From Cellvibrio sp. (lineage in GTDB: Bacteria; Pseudomonadota; Gammaproteobacteria; Pseudomonadales; Cellvibrionaceae), in contig JAJQJO010000040.1 of the NCBI GenBank assembly GCA_021323495.1, positions 1-14,103 on the forward strand: 14,103 nucleotides of DNA, given 5' to 3'. The notes under the pieces are model-generated. The model did not search any database. It worked only from the letters and a program-made list of their open reading frames with translations, and had not been told where the DNA came from. The translations under genes and the position numbers were made by a program. The number at the start of each line of letters is the position of its first letter. Position 1 is the first letter of the stretch. Below are positions 1-7,697 of this stretch, in pieces.

Positions 1-1799
1 AACTGGTACTGTTTGATACCAATGCAAAATCCCCTGGCGCCGTTTCAACCAAAGCCTTGTTACTCAGTGCAAAAGTCACTGCCCCATGGGATGCCCAGGG
101 GCTGCTCGCAGGGATTTATATTGCAGATGATTTATCCGCAGCACTGGAATTGCGCAAACAGCTTGCCGCTAACGAATCTGTCATCACCCGCGATGGCATT
201 TGGTTAAGTCCACATTGGGTGCGTGTTACCCGCGATACGGATGCAAGCTCAGGGGTTATTGCCCGTCGCCAGGAACTGGAAGAGTTGGCTGCAGCGATTG
301 CGAGCGCTGAAGAAAATATTGAAACACTTAATGCCCAACTTGAAGATGGTCGCGCTGCAATTAAACGCCTGGAGCAGGACCGCGAAAACCTGCGTCGCCA
401 GGTTGATGAAGAAAACCGCAAATATGGTGAGTTGCGCTCGCAATTAAGTGCGAAACAAGTTCGTATTGAACAAATGAATATGCGCCGCGAGCGCGCCGAT
501 AATGAAATCCGCGAAGCACGCGAACAAATGGAGCAGGAAGCTGAGCATTTGTCCGAAGCGCGCATGATTCTGAGTGAAGCCATCGAAATGATGGAGCAGG
601 ATACTGATCTGCGTGAATCGCTGCTGCAACAGCGCGATGATATCCGCACCGGCCTGGATACTGCCCGTCAGCGCGCCCGCCACGATAAAGATAAAGCCCA
701 CGAAATTGCCATGCGTTACCAATCGGTAAAAACGCAATTGGATTCGATTCGTCTGGGCATCGGCCGTTTGCGCGAGCAGACTTCTCGTTTGCAAGAGCGC
801 CGTGAACAATTAATTGCCAGCATTGCCGATAATCGCGATCCGGTTGAAGAATATAAACTAGAGCTGGAAGCCAGTTTGTCCAAGCGTCTTTCAGTTGAAG
901 CTTCGTTGACCGAGGCGCGCCGTGCATTGGAAACTGTTGAACATGAATTGCGCAACTCCGAGCAGGCGCGCAACCGCGCCGAGCAGGAAGTGCAAGCTGT
1001 GCGTGCCCATTTGGAGCAGGAACGTTTGGCTGCACAAATGTTCGAAGTACAGCGTGCCGGTATTGTGGAGCAGCTGGAGGAAGAGGAATTAAACCTCGAG
1101 CTTATTCTGGCGGAAATGCCGGAAGGCACCGAAGTAAAACCGCTTGAAGAAGAATTGGAAAGCCTGGCCGGAAAAATCTCCCGCCTTGGTCCGATTAACC
1201 TGGCGGCGATTGACGAATATAAAACCGAGTCTGAACGCAAAAATTATCTCGATGCGCAAAATGCCGATTTAATGGAAGCCCTGGAGACTCTGGAAAATGC
1301 GATCAAACGCATCGACCGCGAAACCCGTACACGGTTTAAAGAAACCTTTGACCAGGTAAATAAAAGTTTGCAGGAATTATTTCCAAAAGTGTTTGGCGGT
1401 GGCCACGCTTATCTGGAATTGACGGGCGAGGAGCTGCTCGATACCGGCATCACCATTATGGCGCGTCCACCGGGCAAGCGTAACAGTACGATTCATTTGT
1501 TGTCGGGCGGTGAAAAAGCACTGACCGCAATTGCGCTGGTTTTTTCGATCTTCCGTTTGAATCCGGCACCTTTCTGTATGCTCGATGAAGTTGATGCACC
1601 GCTCGATGACGCCAACGTTGGCCGTTACGCGCGCATGGTTGAGGAGATGTCGGCGCAAGTGCAGTTTATTTACATCACGCACAATAAAAATGCGATGGAA
1701 ATGGCACACCAATTGTTAGGCGTTACCATGCACGAACCAGGGGTTTCGCGTTTGGTAACCGTAGATGTGGACGAAGCTGCAGAATTAGCTGCGGTTTAA
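1..1799 (+). CDS. smc: Chromosome segregation protein Smc, C-terminal half (5' truncated by window edge)
   Basis: This is the C-terminal 598 residues of the canonical SMC ATPase, which with ScpA and ScpB compacts and helps segregate the bacterial chromosome. The frame is open from base 3, so the gene begins left of the window; the TTG at base 57 is internal. Seen in order: the end of the hinge domain (about the first 75 residues), a long Glu/Arg/Gln-rich coiled coil (about bases 250-1170), the conserved LGPINLAAIDEY stretch near base 1180, and the C-terminal ATPase head. The head carries the ABC signature LSGGEK (bases 1500-1517), the Walker B segment FCMLDEVDAPLD (about 1572-1607) with its D-loop, and the H-loop ITHNK near 1674-1688. 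All C-terminal catalytic motifs look intact. The stop is 28 bases before zipA, consistent with the smc-zipA-ligA order known in pseudomonads. The Walker A half is outside the window and cannot be judged. Confidence 0.96.
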   Translation, partial: LVLFDTNAKSPGAVSTKALLLSAKVTAPWDAQGLLAGIYIADDLSAALELRKQLAANESVITRDGIWLSPHWVRVTRDTDASSGVIARRQELEELAAAIASAEENIETLNAQLEDGRAAIKRLEQDRENLRRQVDEENRKYGELRSQLSAKQVRIEQMNMRRERADNEIREAREQMEQEAEHLSEARMILSEAIEMMEQDTDLRESLLQQRDDIRTGLDTARQRARHDKDKAHEIAMRYQSVKTQLDSIRLGIGRLREQTSRLQERREQLIASIADNRDPVEEYKLELEASLSKRLSVEASLTEARRALETVEHELRNSEQARNRAEQEVQAVRAHLEQERLAAQMFEVQRAGIVEQLEEEELNLELILAEMPEGTEVKPLEEELESLAGKISRLGPINLAAIDEYKTESERKNYLDAQNADLMEALETLENAIKRIDRETRTRFKETFDQVNKSLQELFPKVFGGGHAYLELTGEELLDTGITIMARPPGKRNSTIHLLSGGEKALTAIALVFSIFRLNPAPFCMLDEVDAPLDDANVGRYARMVEEMSAQVQFIYITHNKNAMEMAHQLLGVTMHEPGVSRLVTVDVDEAAELAAV

Positions 1800-1827
1800 C
1801 ATTGAACTGATTAATACGGATAACCTT

Positions 1828-3039
1828 ATGAAAGATTGGGTCATCATCATTGGTTTTTTACTGATTATCCTGGTGTTAGCGGATGGGATCAGGCGCAAGC
1901 GCAATGAGCGCAACGGCAATATCAAAGTGTCGCGCGCGCTCAAGAAAAGTTTAAAGCAGTCGGTGGAAGTTGAGGAGGACGTTCCCACCGAAACGCCAAG
2001 CTATACCAGTGAGCTGCCTAATGGCGGTGCGCGTGTCATAGGGCAGCGCGATCCGTCAATACGGATCCCGAGTATTGAGAAAAAACCACAGGCAAAATCG
2101 TATCTGGAAAAACACCAGCGTCACGATGAGGATGAGCCGAGGATTGCTGCGCGCGCTGCACGTGAGCCACAACAGGCCAGTTTAAACCTTGGCCAGTCAG
2201 TACCTATGCTGATGGAATCCGTGGAAGACTCCAGGTCCCGTACCGCATCGGGCCATGAGCGCATCGAGCCGGGTTTTTCTGCATCGCGCGATGACGATCT
2301 GGATGATGACTACGCTGATCACCAGCGTGAAGGTTTGGAAGAGGATTATGAAGGGGAAGATTACGAGCGTGATGATCATCCCTATACCCGTGAGCTGGAG
2401 GATGAGCGCGATGTCCAGGCCGAAGATGAAAATGATTATGCTGATGAGGATGCGCAGGAGTTAGATCCGGAAGAAGATAACCAATTCGAAGATGATGAAT
2501 ACAGTCACGAAGATGAATACGATGAGGATGCAGAGGACTACGAAGATGAACCCCAATCTTCAGCAGCACAGAGTAATCTTGCTGAAAAACAACCCGCTGA
2601 ACCGGAAGAAGTGTTGATCATCAATGTTATGGCGCACAAGGGCGAAATGTTCAACGGCGGTGAGTTGCTTGATATTATTTTGCAGTGCGGGATGCGCTAC
2701 GGCAATATGGATATTTTCCATCGACACAGCGATACCAAAGGCGAGGGCGCCTTGTTGTTCAGTATGGCCAATATGGTCAAGCCGGGTACTTTTGATCTGG
2801 ATGCAATGGACGAATTTGAGACGCCCGGTGTCAGTCTGTTTATGACATTGCCAATCAATGCCGACTCAATGCAGTCGTTTGATTTAATGGCCGATACCGC
2901 GCGAGCGATTGCCGAAACGCTCGGCGGTGAATTGAAAGATGAGCAGCGCAGTGTGATGACTCGCCAAACCCTGGAGCATTGCCGCCAACGTATCCGCGAT
3001 TTTGAACGCATGCGATTGTTCCGTCGCCCGCCACGTTAA
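1828..3039 (+). CDS. zipA: Cell division protein ZipA with a highly acidic linker
   Basis: ZipA is an inner-membrane protein that tethers FtsZ filaments at the septum. The 403-residue product has the expected plan: a single N-terminal membrane segment (residues about 4-20, WVIIIGFLLIILVLADGI) followed by a basic patch, a long charged linker, and a C-terminal FtsZ-binding ZipA domain at about residues 262-395 (starting EEVLIINVMAHKGEMFNGG and containing GMRYGNMDIFHRH and the ending RQRIRDFERMRL). It is longer than the roughly 330 residues of E. coli ZipA. The extra length lies in residues 155-241, where 49 of 87 residues are Asp or Glu with 8 Tyr; the E. coli linker is instead rich in Pro and Gln. 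The start follows smc by 28 bases, with only a weak ribosome binding site (GGATAA upstream), so coupling to smc translation or transcription is likely. Function is assigned by domain plan and by the smc-zipA-ligA context. Confidence 0.95.
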   Translation: MKDWVIIIGFLLIILVLADGIRRKRNERNGNIKVSRALKKSLKQSVEVEEDVPTETPSYTSELPNGGARVIGQRDPSIRIPSIEKKPQAKSYLEKHQRHDEDEPRIAARAAREPQQASLNLGQSVPMLMESVEDSRSRTASGHERIEPGFSASRDDDLDDDYADHQREGLEEDYEGEDYERDDHPYTRELEDERDVQAEDENDYADEDAQELDPEEDNQFEDDEYSHEDEYDEDAEDYEDEPQSSAAQSNLAEKQPAEPEEVLIINVMAHKGEMFNGGELLDIILQCGMRYGNMDIFHRHSDTKGEGALLFSMANMVKPGTFDLDAMDEFETPGVSLFMTLPINADSMQSFDLMADTARAIAETLGGELKDEQRSVMTRQTLEHCRQRIRDFERMRLFRRPPR

Positions 3040-3151
3040 TATTTAGATAATTTTTCAATCACTAATCCGGCACAGGGATGTGTAAGAAAAACTGCACGCT
3101 AAGGCATGAATCGCGCATCGCCCAAGCTCGAATCATCAGGTAATTTAATTC

Positions 3152-5194
3152 ATGTCTACTCTCCCTCCGGTTAATAATTTTCCACCAGAAATAGAACAGC
3201 TGCGCGAACAAATCCGTCACCACAATTATCGCTATTATGCATTGGATGATCCGCAGGTTACCGATGCAGATTACGACCGGTTAATGCAGCGTTTACACCA
3301 GTTGGAAGCACAGTATCCGGCATCTGTTACACCGGATTCTCCTACGCAACGTGTTGGTGCCACGCCCTTATCTGCTTTTAAAACGGTTGTCCATGAGCTG
3401 CCTATGCTCTCGTTGGATAACGCGTTTAGCGATGAAGATCTGCTTGCGTTTAACCAACGTATTCAAGACCGGTTAAAAACAAAAGATAAAATTGAATATG
3501 CCTGCGAAGTAAAACTGGATGGTATCGCTGTCAGTTTGCTTTATCGCGATGGCCTGTTGGTGCGCGGTGCAACCCGCGGTGATGGCACTAACGGTGAAGA
3601 CATCACACAGAATGTACGCACGATCAAATCGATTCCATTGCGCATGGCAGGGAGTGGTTATCCTGCGGTGCTTGAAGTACGTGGCGAAATATATATGCCT
3701 AAAGCCGGCTTCAATGCATTGAATGAAAAAGCCCGTGCCGCAGGAGAAAAATTATTCGTAAATCCGCGCAACGCTGCCGCCGGTTCTTTACGTCAACTGG
3801 ATTCGCGCATTACCGCCAGCCGTCCGCTGGAAATGTGTGCTTACACTGTGGGTTGGGTTGATGGTGGCGAGTTACCTGCGACGCACAGTGACGTTTTGAA
3901 AGCGTTGAGGGGCTGGGGCTTTTTAACCAATCGTGAAACGGATACTGCGCCTGATATCCAGGCAGCTATTGCGTTTTACCATCGTATCGGTGAACGGCGC
4001 GATGCGCTCGCTTACGATATCGATGGTATCGTTTTTAAAGTCAACTCGCGCCTGTTGCAGGATAAGTTAGGTTTTATTTCGCGTGCGCCACGCTGGGCAA
4101 TCGCCTATAAATTTGCCGCGCAGGAAGAATCAACCGTTTTGCTCGATGTTGAATTCCAGGTGGGAAGGACCGGTGCGGTTACTCCCGTTGCGCGTTTGCA
4201 GCCGGTATTTGTGGGTGGGGTTACTGTCTCCAATGCAACCCTGCACAATCGTGATGAAATTAATCGCCTTGGTTTAAAAATTGGTGATACGGTAATAATC
4301 CGCCGGGCCGGGGATGTCATCCCGCAAATTGTACAAGTCGTAGAAACCCGACGCCCTGCTGATGCGCGCGATATCCTGTTCCCCGCACATTGTCCGATTT
4401 GCAATTCACCGGTTGAAACCATTGCCGACGAAGCTGTAGCGCGCTGCTCCGGTGGTTTGGTCTGCGCAGCGCAACGCAAAGAAGCCATAAAACATTTTGC
4501 GTCGCGCAAAGCGATGAATGTGGAAGGTTTGGGCGATAAATTGGTCGAACAGTTAGTCGATCTGGGATTGGTCAAGAAGCTTGCAGATCTGTATGCGCTC
4601 ACTCGCGAACAGTTGGCCGCAATGGAGCGTATGGGTGAAAAATCGGCCGATAATATTCTTGCCGCGTTGCAAAATACCAAAAAAACAACCCTGGCAAAAT
4701 TTATTTATGCACTGGGTATTCGCGAAGTGGGCGAGTCTACTGCACGCAATTTCGCTAATTATTTTGGCAGTTTTGAGGCCCTGGCTGGTGCTGATCAGGA
4801 AACCCTCCAACGGGTACCCGATGTAGGGCCGGTAGTTGCCCACTTTGTAGCGGAATTTTTTGCACAGGAATCCAATCGTCTTGCCGTTGCGGCACTGCGT
4901 GACGCGGGTGTCCACTGGGATAATATTGACGTCGCCAGTCCTGAGGAGCTGCCGTTAAATGGTTTGACTTATGTTTTGACCGGCACACTGGAAACTTTAT
5001 CGCGCGATGATGCCAAAGCCCATTTGCTTGCATTGGGTGCAAAAGTGGCCGGCAGTGTGTCTGCCAAAACGGATTACGTGGTCGCCGGCCCAGGCGCCGG
5101 TTCAAAGCTCGCCAAAGCAGAAGAGTTGGGGTTAAAAGTCATGGATGAAGCTGGACTGATTGAGTTACTGCGTGAACATGGGCGGCAGGTATAG
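3152..5194 (+). CDS. ligA: NAD+-dependent DNA ligase LigA
   Basis: LigA seals nicks in duplex DNA using NAD+ during replication and repair. The 680-residue product has full length for the family (E. coli 671). Seen in order: the N-terminal Ia domain that binds NMN (HHNYRYYALDDPQVTDADYD, residues about 22-42), the adenylation domain with the catalytic lysine K121 in the motif EVKLDGIA, the OB fold (about 325-405, GRTGAVTPVARLQPV), a four-cysteine zinc finger (C414, C417, C432, C438, spacing as in E. coli), helix-hairpin-helix repeats (about 450-590), and a C-terminal BRCT domain (about 600-680, YVLTGTLE, KTDYVVAGPGAGSKLAKAEELG). All key residues look intact. The ATG is preceded by AGG at 3138-3140, 11 bases upstream. 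A 112-base gap separates it from zipA. The stop is 3 bases before the next gene, so the downstream lipoprotein is probably cotranscribed. Confidence 0.97.
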   Translation: MSTLPPVNNFPPEIEQLREQIRHHNYRYYALDDPQVTDADYDRLMQRLHQLEAQYPASVTPDSPTQRVGATPLSAFKTVVHELPMLSLDNAFSDEDLLAFNQRIQDRLKTKDKIEYACEVKLDGIAVSLLYRDGLLVRGATRGDGTNGEDITQNVRTIKSIPLRMAGSGYPAVLEVRGEIYMPKAGFNALNEKARAAGEKLFVNPRNAAAGSLRQLDSRITASRPLEMCAYTVGWVDGGELPATHSDVLKALRGWGFLTNRETDTAPDIQAAIAFYHRIGERRDALAYDIDGIVFKVNSRLLQDKLGFISRAPRWAIAYKFAAQEESTVLLDVEFQVGRTGAVTPVARLQPVFVGGVTVSNATLHNRDEINRLGLKIGDTVIIRRAGDVIPQIVQVVETRRPADARDILFPAHCPICNSPVETIADEAVARCSGGLVCAAQRKEAIKHFASRKAMNVEGLGDKLVEQLVDLGLVKKLADLYALTREQLAAMERMGEKSADNILAALQNTKKTTLAKFIYALGIREVGESTARNFANYFGSFEALAGADQETLQRVPDVGPVVAHFVAEFFAQESNRLAVAALRDAGVHWDNIDVASPEELPLNGLTYVLTGTLETLSRDDAKAHLLALGAKVAGSVSAKTDYVVAGPGAGSKLAKAEELGLKVMDEAGLIELLREHGRQV

Positions 5195-5197
5195 CCT

Positions 5198-5806
5198 ATG
5201 TACTTGATATGCAGGTTTTTTGCGTTGGGTTTATTGTTGTTGATGGTGGGCTGTTCCACCTTACCGCCCACTAGCCCCAATAATCTTTGCGATATTTTTG
5301 ATGAAAAAACATCCTGGTACAAAGATGCGAAAAAAGCGGAGAAACGCTGGGGATCTCCGGTTCCGGTTATGATGTCGATCATGTATCAGGAATCCCAATT
5401 CAAGCACAATGCACGCACCCGCCGCACAAAAATCCTGTGGATTTTTCCCGGGCCGCGCTTGAGTGATGCGTACGGCTATCCGCAAGCAAAAGATGCGGTA
5501 TGGAATGAGTATCAGGACCAGGGTGGCAGTAGTTTTTCCCGGCGCGACAATTTTGGTGATGCGATTGATTTTATCGGTTGGTACAACAAACAAAGCCAGA
5601 AGCGCAGCAAGATCGGTTTGAATGATAGTTACAATCTCTACCTCGCCTATCACGAAGGGCATGGTGGATATAATCGCGCGACTTATCGCAAAAAAAATTG
5701 GCTGATGAACACTGCGCGCAAAGTGGAAGATCGTTCGCAGCAATATACCTATCAATTGCGCAACTGCGAAGAGCGTTTTAAAGGCAGTTGGTGGTGGCCA
5801 TTTTAA
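5198..5806 (+). CDS. Lipoprotein with a lytic-transglycosylase-like (SLT) domain
   Basis: The 202-residue product starts with a lipoprotein signal: a hydrophobic segment ending in the lipobox MVGC, so Cys19 is the likely lipidated residue and the mature protein is probably on the periplasmic face of a membrane. The rest resembles the small SLT_4-type transglycosylase family. The segment PVMMSIMYQESQF (residues about 56-68) has the Glu-Ser pair typical of goose-lysozyme-like lytic transglycosylases, with E65 as the likely catalytic acid. The later segment YNLYLAYHEGHGGYNR is the type of C-terminal helix seen in that fold. If active it would cleave peptidoglycan glycan strands; activity is inferred, not shown. 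The start sits 3 bases after the ligA stop with AGG at 5187-5189 as ribosome binding site inside ligA, so expression is probably coupled to ligA. The C-terminus is rich in Trp (SWWWPF), which is unusual. Confidence 0.8.
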   Translation: MYLICRFFALGLLLLMVGCSTLPPTSPNNLCDIFDEKTSWYKDAKKAEKRWGSPVPVMMSIMYQESQFKHNARTRRTKILWIFPGPRLSDAYGYPQAKDAVWNEYQDQGGSSFSRRDNFGDAIDFIGWYNKQSQKRSKIGLNDSYNLYLAYHEGHGGYNRATYRKKNWLMNTARKVEDRSQQYTYQLRNCEERFKGSWWWPF

Positions 5807-5817
5807 TCTGAACTGAA

Positions 5818-5842
5818 TTAACGAATATTTTTTATTCGATAA
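5818..5842. promoter_or_regulatory. AT-rich interrupted palindrome before the 141-residue gene
   Basis: The arms TTA-A-CGAATA and TATTCG-A-TAA are inverted repeats around a TTTTT centre, pairing at 9 of 10 positions with one A/A mismatch. It lies in the 47-base gap just upstream of the ribosome binding site of the next gene. No T-run follows, so it does not look like a classical terminator on the + strand. It could be an operator or a chance AT-rich palindrome. Confidence 0.2.
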
Positions 5843-5853
5843 CCGGAGTGGGT

Positions 5854-6279
5854 ATGGATCAAGAATCAATTGTGTACGGTTGTATTAAGGATATCTCCCC
5901 GGCGATGGTGGAGTCCGAACGTATTCGAGTGAACCGCGAGGCGATGCTGTCACTGCCGCACGCGGATGAATGGCCGTTTTTAAGCCAGGAGATGTTTGCT
6001 ATTCCCAGTGTTGATTCACCATTTTTTAATTACCAAACCGAGGTAATGCATTTTGGTGCATCTTACAAAGCAGTTGAGTATGAATGGGACCAATGGATTG
6101 CGCAGTTTGAATCGCTGCTGAGCAGAATGTATTGGGTCTCTGCCACGGTGCATCTGGAAACGGAATTGTCCGGTACCCATACGTTTACCTGGGAAGCGAG
6201 TGGCAGTTACCACAAGCCAGGCTCGGGTGATATGCGCGTGCGCTGCGAATGGAGCCATGAAGGTTCGCTAAGTATTTAA
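5854..6279 (+). CDS. Uncharacterised 141-residue protein
   Basis: I do not recognise a named family. The ATG at 5854 is chosen over the in-frame GTG at 5848 because GGAG at 5844-5847 lies 6 bases before it, a good ribosome binding site, whereas it directly abuts the GTG. The product is soluble-looking: no signal peptide, no membrane segment, many aromatic residues (several Trp and Tyr) and acidic overall. Segments with the look of a folded conserved protein are IVYGCI near the N-terminus, HFGASYKAVEYEWDQWIAQF in the middle and LETELSGTHTFTW near the end. The gene lies between the lipoprotein and hemB with gaps of 47 and 24 bases, all on the same strand, so it may belong to one transcript with hemB. 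The coding call rests on length, start context and composition matching its neighbours. No function is proposed. Confidence 0.8.
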   Translation: MDQESIVYGCIKDISPAMVESERIRVNREAMLSLPHADEWPFLSQEMFAIPSVDSPFFNYQTEVMHFGASYKAVEYEWDQWIAQFESLLSRMYWVSATVHLETELSGTHTFTWEASGSYHKPGSGDMRVRCEWSHEGSLSI

Positions 6280-6303
6280 ACAATTTTGATCAGGCATTTA
6301 TTT

Positions 6304-7281
6304 ATGCAAATTCCTTTGGCTACACCGGATTTTCGTTTTCGCCGCCTACGCAAAACCAGTGCCTTGCGCGACCTGGTGCGCGAAACCCATGTGCGCATGA
6401 GCGATTTTATCCTGCCGATTTTTATCGAAGAGGGAATTACTGCGCCGGTGCCGATCAAATCCATGCCGGATGTCTATCGCTACCCGGAAAGCCAGCTGGC
6501 GGATATTGTGCAACGCGCCTGGGGCAAAGGCATCAAGGCGGTAATTTTGTTTGGTGTGTCTACCCATAAAGACCAGGAGGGTTCGGATACCTGGTGCGAG
6601 CAGGGTTTGCTGGCGCGCATGATCCGCACGGCGAAACAGGCGCAGCCGGACATGCTGGTGATTAGCGATAATTGTTTTTGTGAATACACAGAGCATGGCC
6701 ACTGTGGTGTGGTTGCCCATAACGATGTTGATAACGACCCAACCCTGGCCAATCTGCAAAAGCAGGTAGTGCTCGCCGCGCAAGCGGGTGTGGATATGAT
6801 CGCCCCCTCCGGCATGATGGACGGCATGATCAGCGCAATCCGCGTGGCATTGGATACTGCCGGCTTTACCCATATTCCGGTGATGTCTTATTCCACCAAA
6901 TTTGCCTCGGCATTTTACGGGCCGTTCAGGGACGCAGTGGATAGCAGTTTTAAAGGCACGCGCAACACCTATCAGATGGATCCGGCCAATGCCCGCGAAG
7001 CGCTGGCTGAATCTATGCAGGATGAGGCTGAAGGTGCGGATATTTTAATGGTAAAACCGGGGATCGCTTATCTCGATGTCCTGGCCCATATTCGCGCGAA
7101 TTCTGCGCGCCCGCTCGCCGTTTATCATGTGAGTGGTGAATACGCCATGATTAAAGCCGGTGCGGCGGCCGGTGTGATTGATGAAAAGGCCATAGTGCTG
7201 GAAACCATGACTGCCTTTAAACGTGCCGGTGCCGATTTGATTATCACTTACTACGCTGAAAAGCTCGCCGAGTGGTTGTAA
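6304..7281 (+). CDS. hemB: Porphobilinogen synthase (delta-aminolevulinic acid dehydratase), zinc-cysteine type
   Basis: HemB joins two molecules of 5-aminolevulinate into porphobilinogen in cytoplasmic tetrapyrrole (haem) synthesis. The 325-residue product matches the family in length and motifs. The two Schiff-base lysines are visible: K199 in MSYSTKFASAFYGPFRDA and K251 in ILMVKPGIAYLD. The metal site reads DNCFCEYTEHGHCG, with C124, C126 and C134, which is the catalytic zinc triad of the E. coli type. The magnesium-only enzyme of Pseudomonas aeruginosa has Asp/Ala residues there instead. The C-terminal VSGEYAMIKAGAAAG and FKRAGADLIITYYA segments are also typical. The ATG at 6304 has AGG at 6292-6294 as a ribosome binding site and starts at the position expected for the family; a TTG at 6286 in the same frame is less likely. 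Confidence 0.96.
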   Translation: MQIPLATPDFRFRRLRKTSALRDLVRETHVRMSDFILPIFIEEGITAPVPIKSMPDVYRYPESQLADIVQRAWGKGIKAVILFGVSTHKDQEGSDTWCEQGLLARMIRTAKQAQPDMLVISDNCFCEYTEHGHCGVVAHNDVDNDPTLANLQKQVVLAAQAGVDMIAPSGMMDGMISAIRVALDTAGFTHIPVMSYSTKFASAFYGPFRDAVDSSFKGTRNTYQMDPANAREALAESMQDEAEGADILMVKPGIAYLDVLAHIRANSARPLAVYHVSGEYAMIKAGAAAGVIDEKAIVLETMTAFKRAGADLIITYYAEKLAEWL

Positions 7282-7318
7282 CGTTTATTTATTGATCGAT
7301 TGATGGATATTGTAAAAA

Positions 7319-7690
7319 ATGATGAGTTTTTTTCGTGAACAAAAATTAATTGCCGCGTTGTTGATCGGCAGTGTGCTGGTATTGCTGGTGGGCGTTGGTT
7401 TGATTGTCCACTCCAACAAAGTTGCTAAAGAGGCCGCGCAAGCTGAAGCTGCTGTGCAACGCCTTAACACAATCGCGAAAAGTGCAAGTGAGCAATTGCA
7501 GCAAACCGTTGTTTATTCCGATGTACCCATTGTGGATGTAAAACCGGAAGACTCCCAGGCTAAGGTGTCAGCGTTGAATGGGCGCACTCCCGAACCTGGC
7601 AGTGACGATTGGTGTGAAGTCATGATGGTTAAAGATGCAAAAGAATGGACCACTGACGAGCAATCGCTCTTTGCCAAAAACTGTATCTGA
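7319..7690 (+). CDS. Small single-pass membrane protein with a DUF3012-like C-terminus
   Basis: The 123-residue product has one N-terminal membrane segment (residues about 9-31, LIAALLIGSVLVLLVGVGLIV) followed by an Ala/Glu/Gln-rich helix (about 33-62) that could form a coiled coil, a variable stretch, and a C-terminal motif at residues 94-123: GSDDWCEVM, then EWTTDEQSLFAKNCI. From memory, this W-C ... W-T-x-x-E ... F-A-K-x-C pattern is that of DUF3012, a short domain of unknown function found in small proteobacterial exported proteins; the two Cys (C99, C122) could form a disulfide in the periplasm. The ATG at 7319 is chosen over the adjacent ATG at 7322 because the only purine-rich site, GGA at 7305-7307, is already far away. 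It lies 37 bases after hemB and 42 bases before the condensin-like operon. Function unknown; no established link to the condensin is known to me. Confidence 0.75.
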   Translation: MMSFFREQKLIAALLIGSVLVLLVGVGLIVHSNKVAKEAAQAEAAVQRLNTIAKSASEQLQQTVVYSDVPIVDVKPEDSQAKVSALNGRTPEPGSDDWCEVMMVKDAKEWTTDEQSLFAKNCI

Positions 7691-7697
7691 TACGGTT
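7679..7697. promoter_or_regulatory. Palindrome spanning the stop codon of the DUF3012-like gene (weak terminator or operator)
   Basis: The sequence AACTGTATC-T-GATACGGTT is a near-perfect palindrome of 19 bases with a single T at the centre; all arm positions pair except one T/G that would be a wobble in RNA. It covers the TGA stop of the DUF3012-like gene and is followed by TTATTTATTTT. As RNA it would form a short hairpin with an interrupted U-rich tail, so a weak intrinsic terminator is possible. As DNA, its symmetry and its position over the possible -35 region of the mksF promoter suit an operator. Neither role is shown. Confidence 0.35.

Noticed and set aside
57..59. TTG as a start codon for the left-hand gene
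   Set aside because: The frame is open to base 3 and the upstream residues continue the SMC hinge, so this codon is internal to smc.
361..1035. Long - strand open frame of 224 codons inside smc
   Set aside because: It lies wholly antisense to the conserved Smc coiled coil, has a low-complexity composition and no recognisable domain; it is a shadow of biased codon use.
4105..4680. - strand open frame of 191 codons inside ligA
   Set aside because: It overlaps the conserved OB fold and zinc-finger coding region of ligA, and its Ser/Arg/Cys-rich translation looks like an antisense artefact.
5261..5869. - strand open frame of 202 codons opposite the lipoprotein gene
   Set aside because: The + strand gene has a lipobox, a catalytic-type Glu-Ser motif and a good ribosome binding site; the antisense frame has none of these.
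6286..6288. TTG as the hemB start
   Set aside because: The ATG at 6304 has a better-placed AGG and gives the family-typical N-terminus; the six extra residues are not expected.
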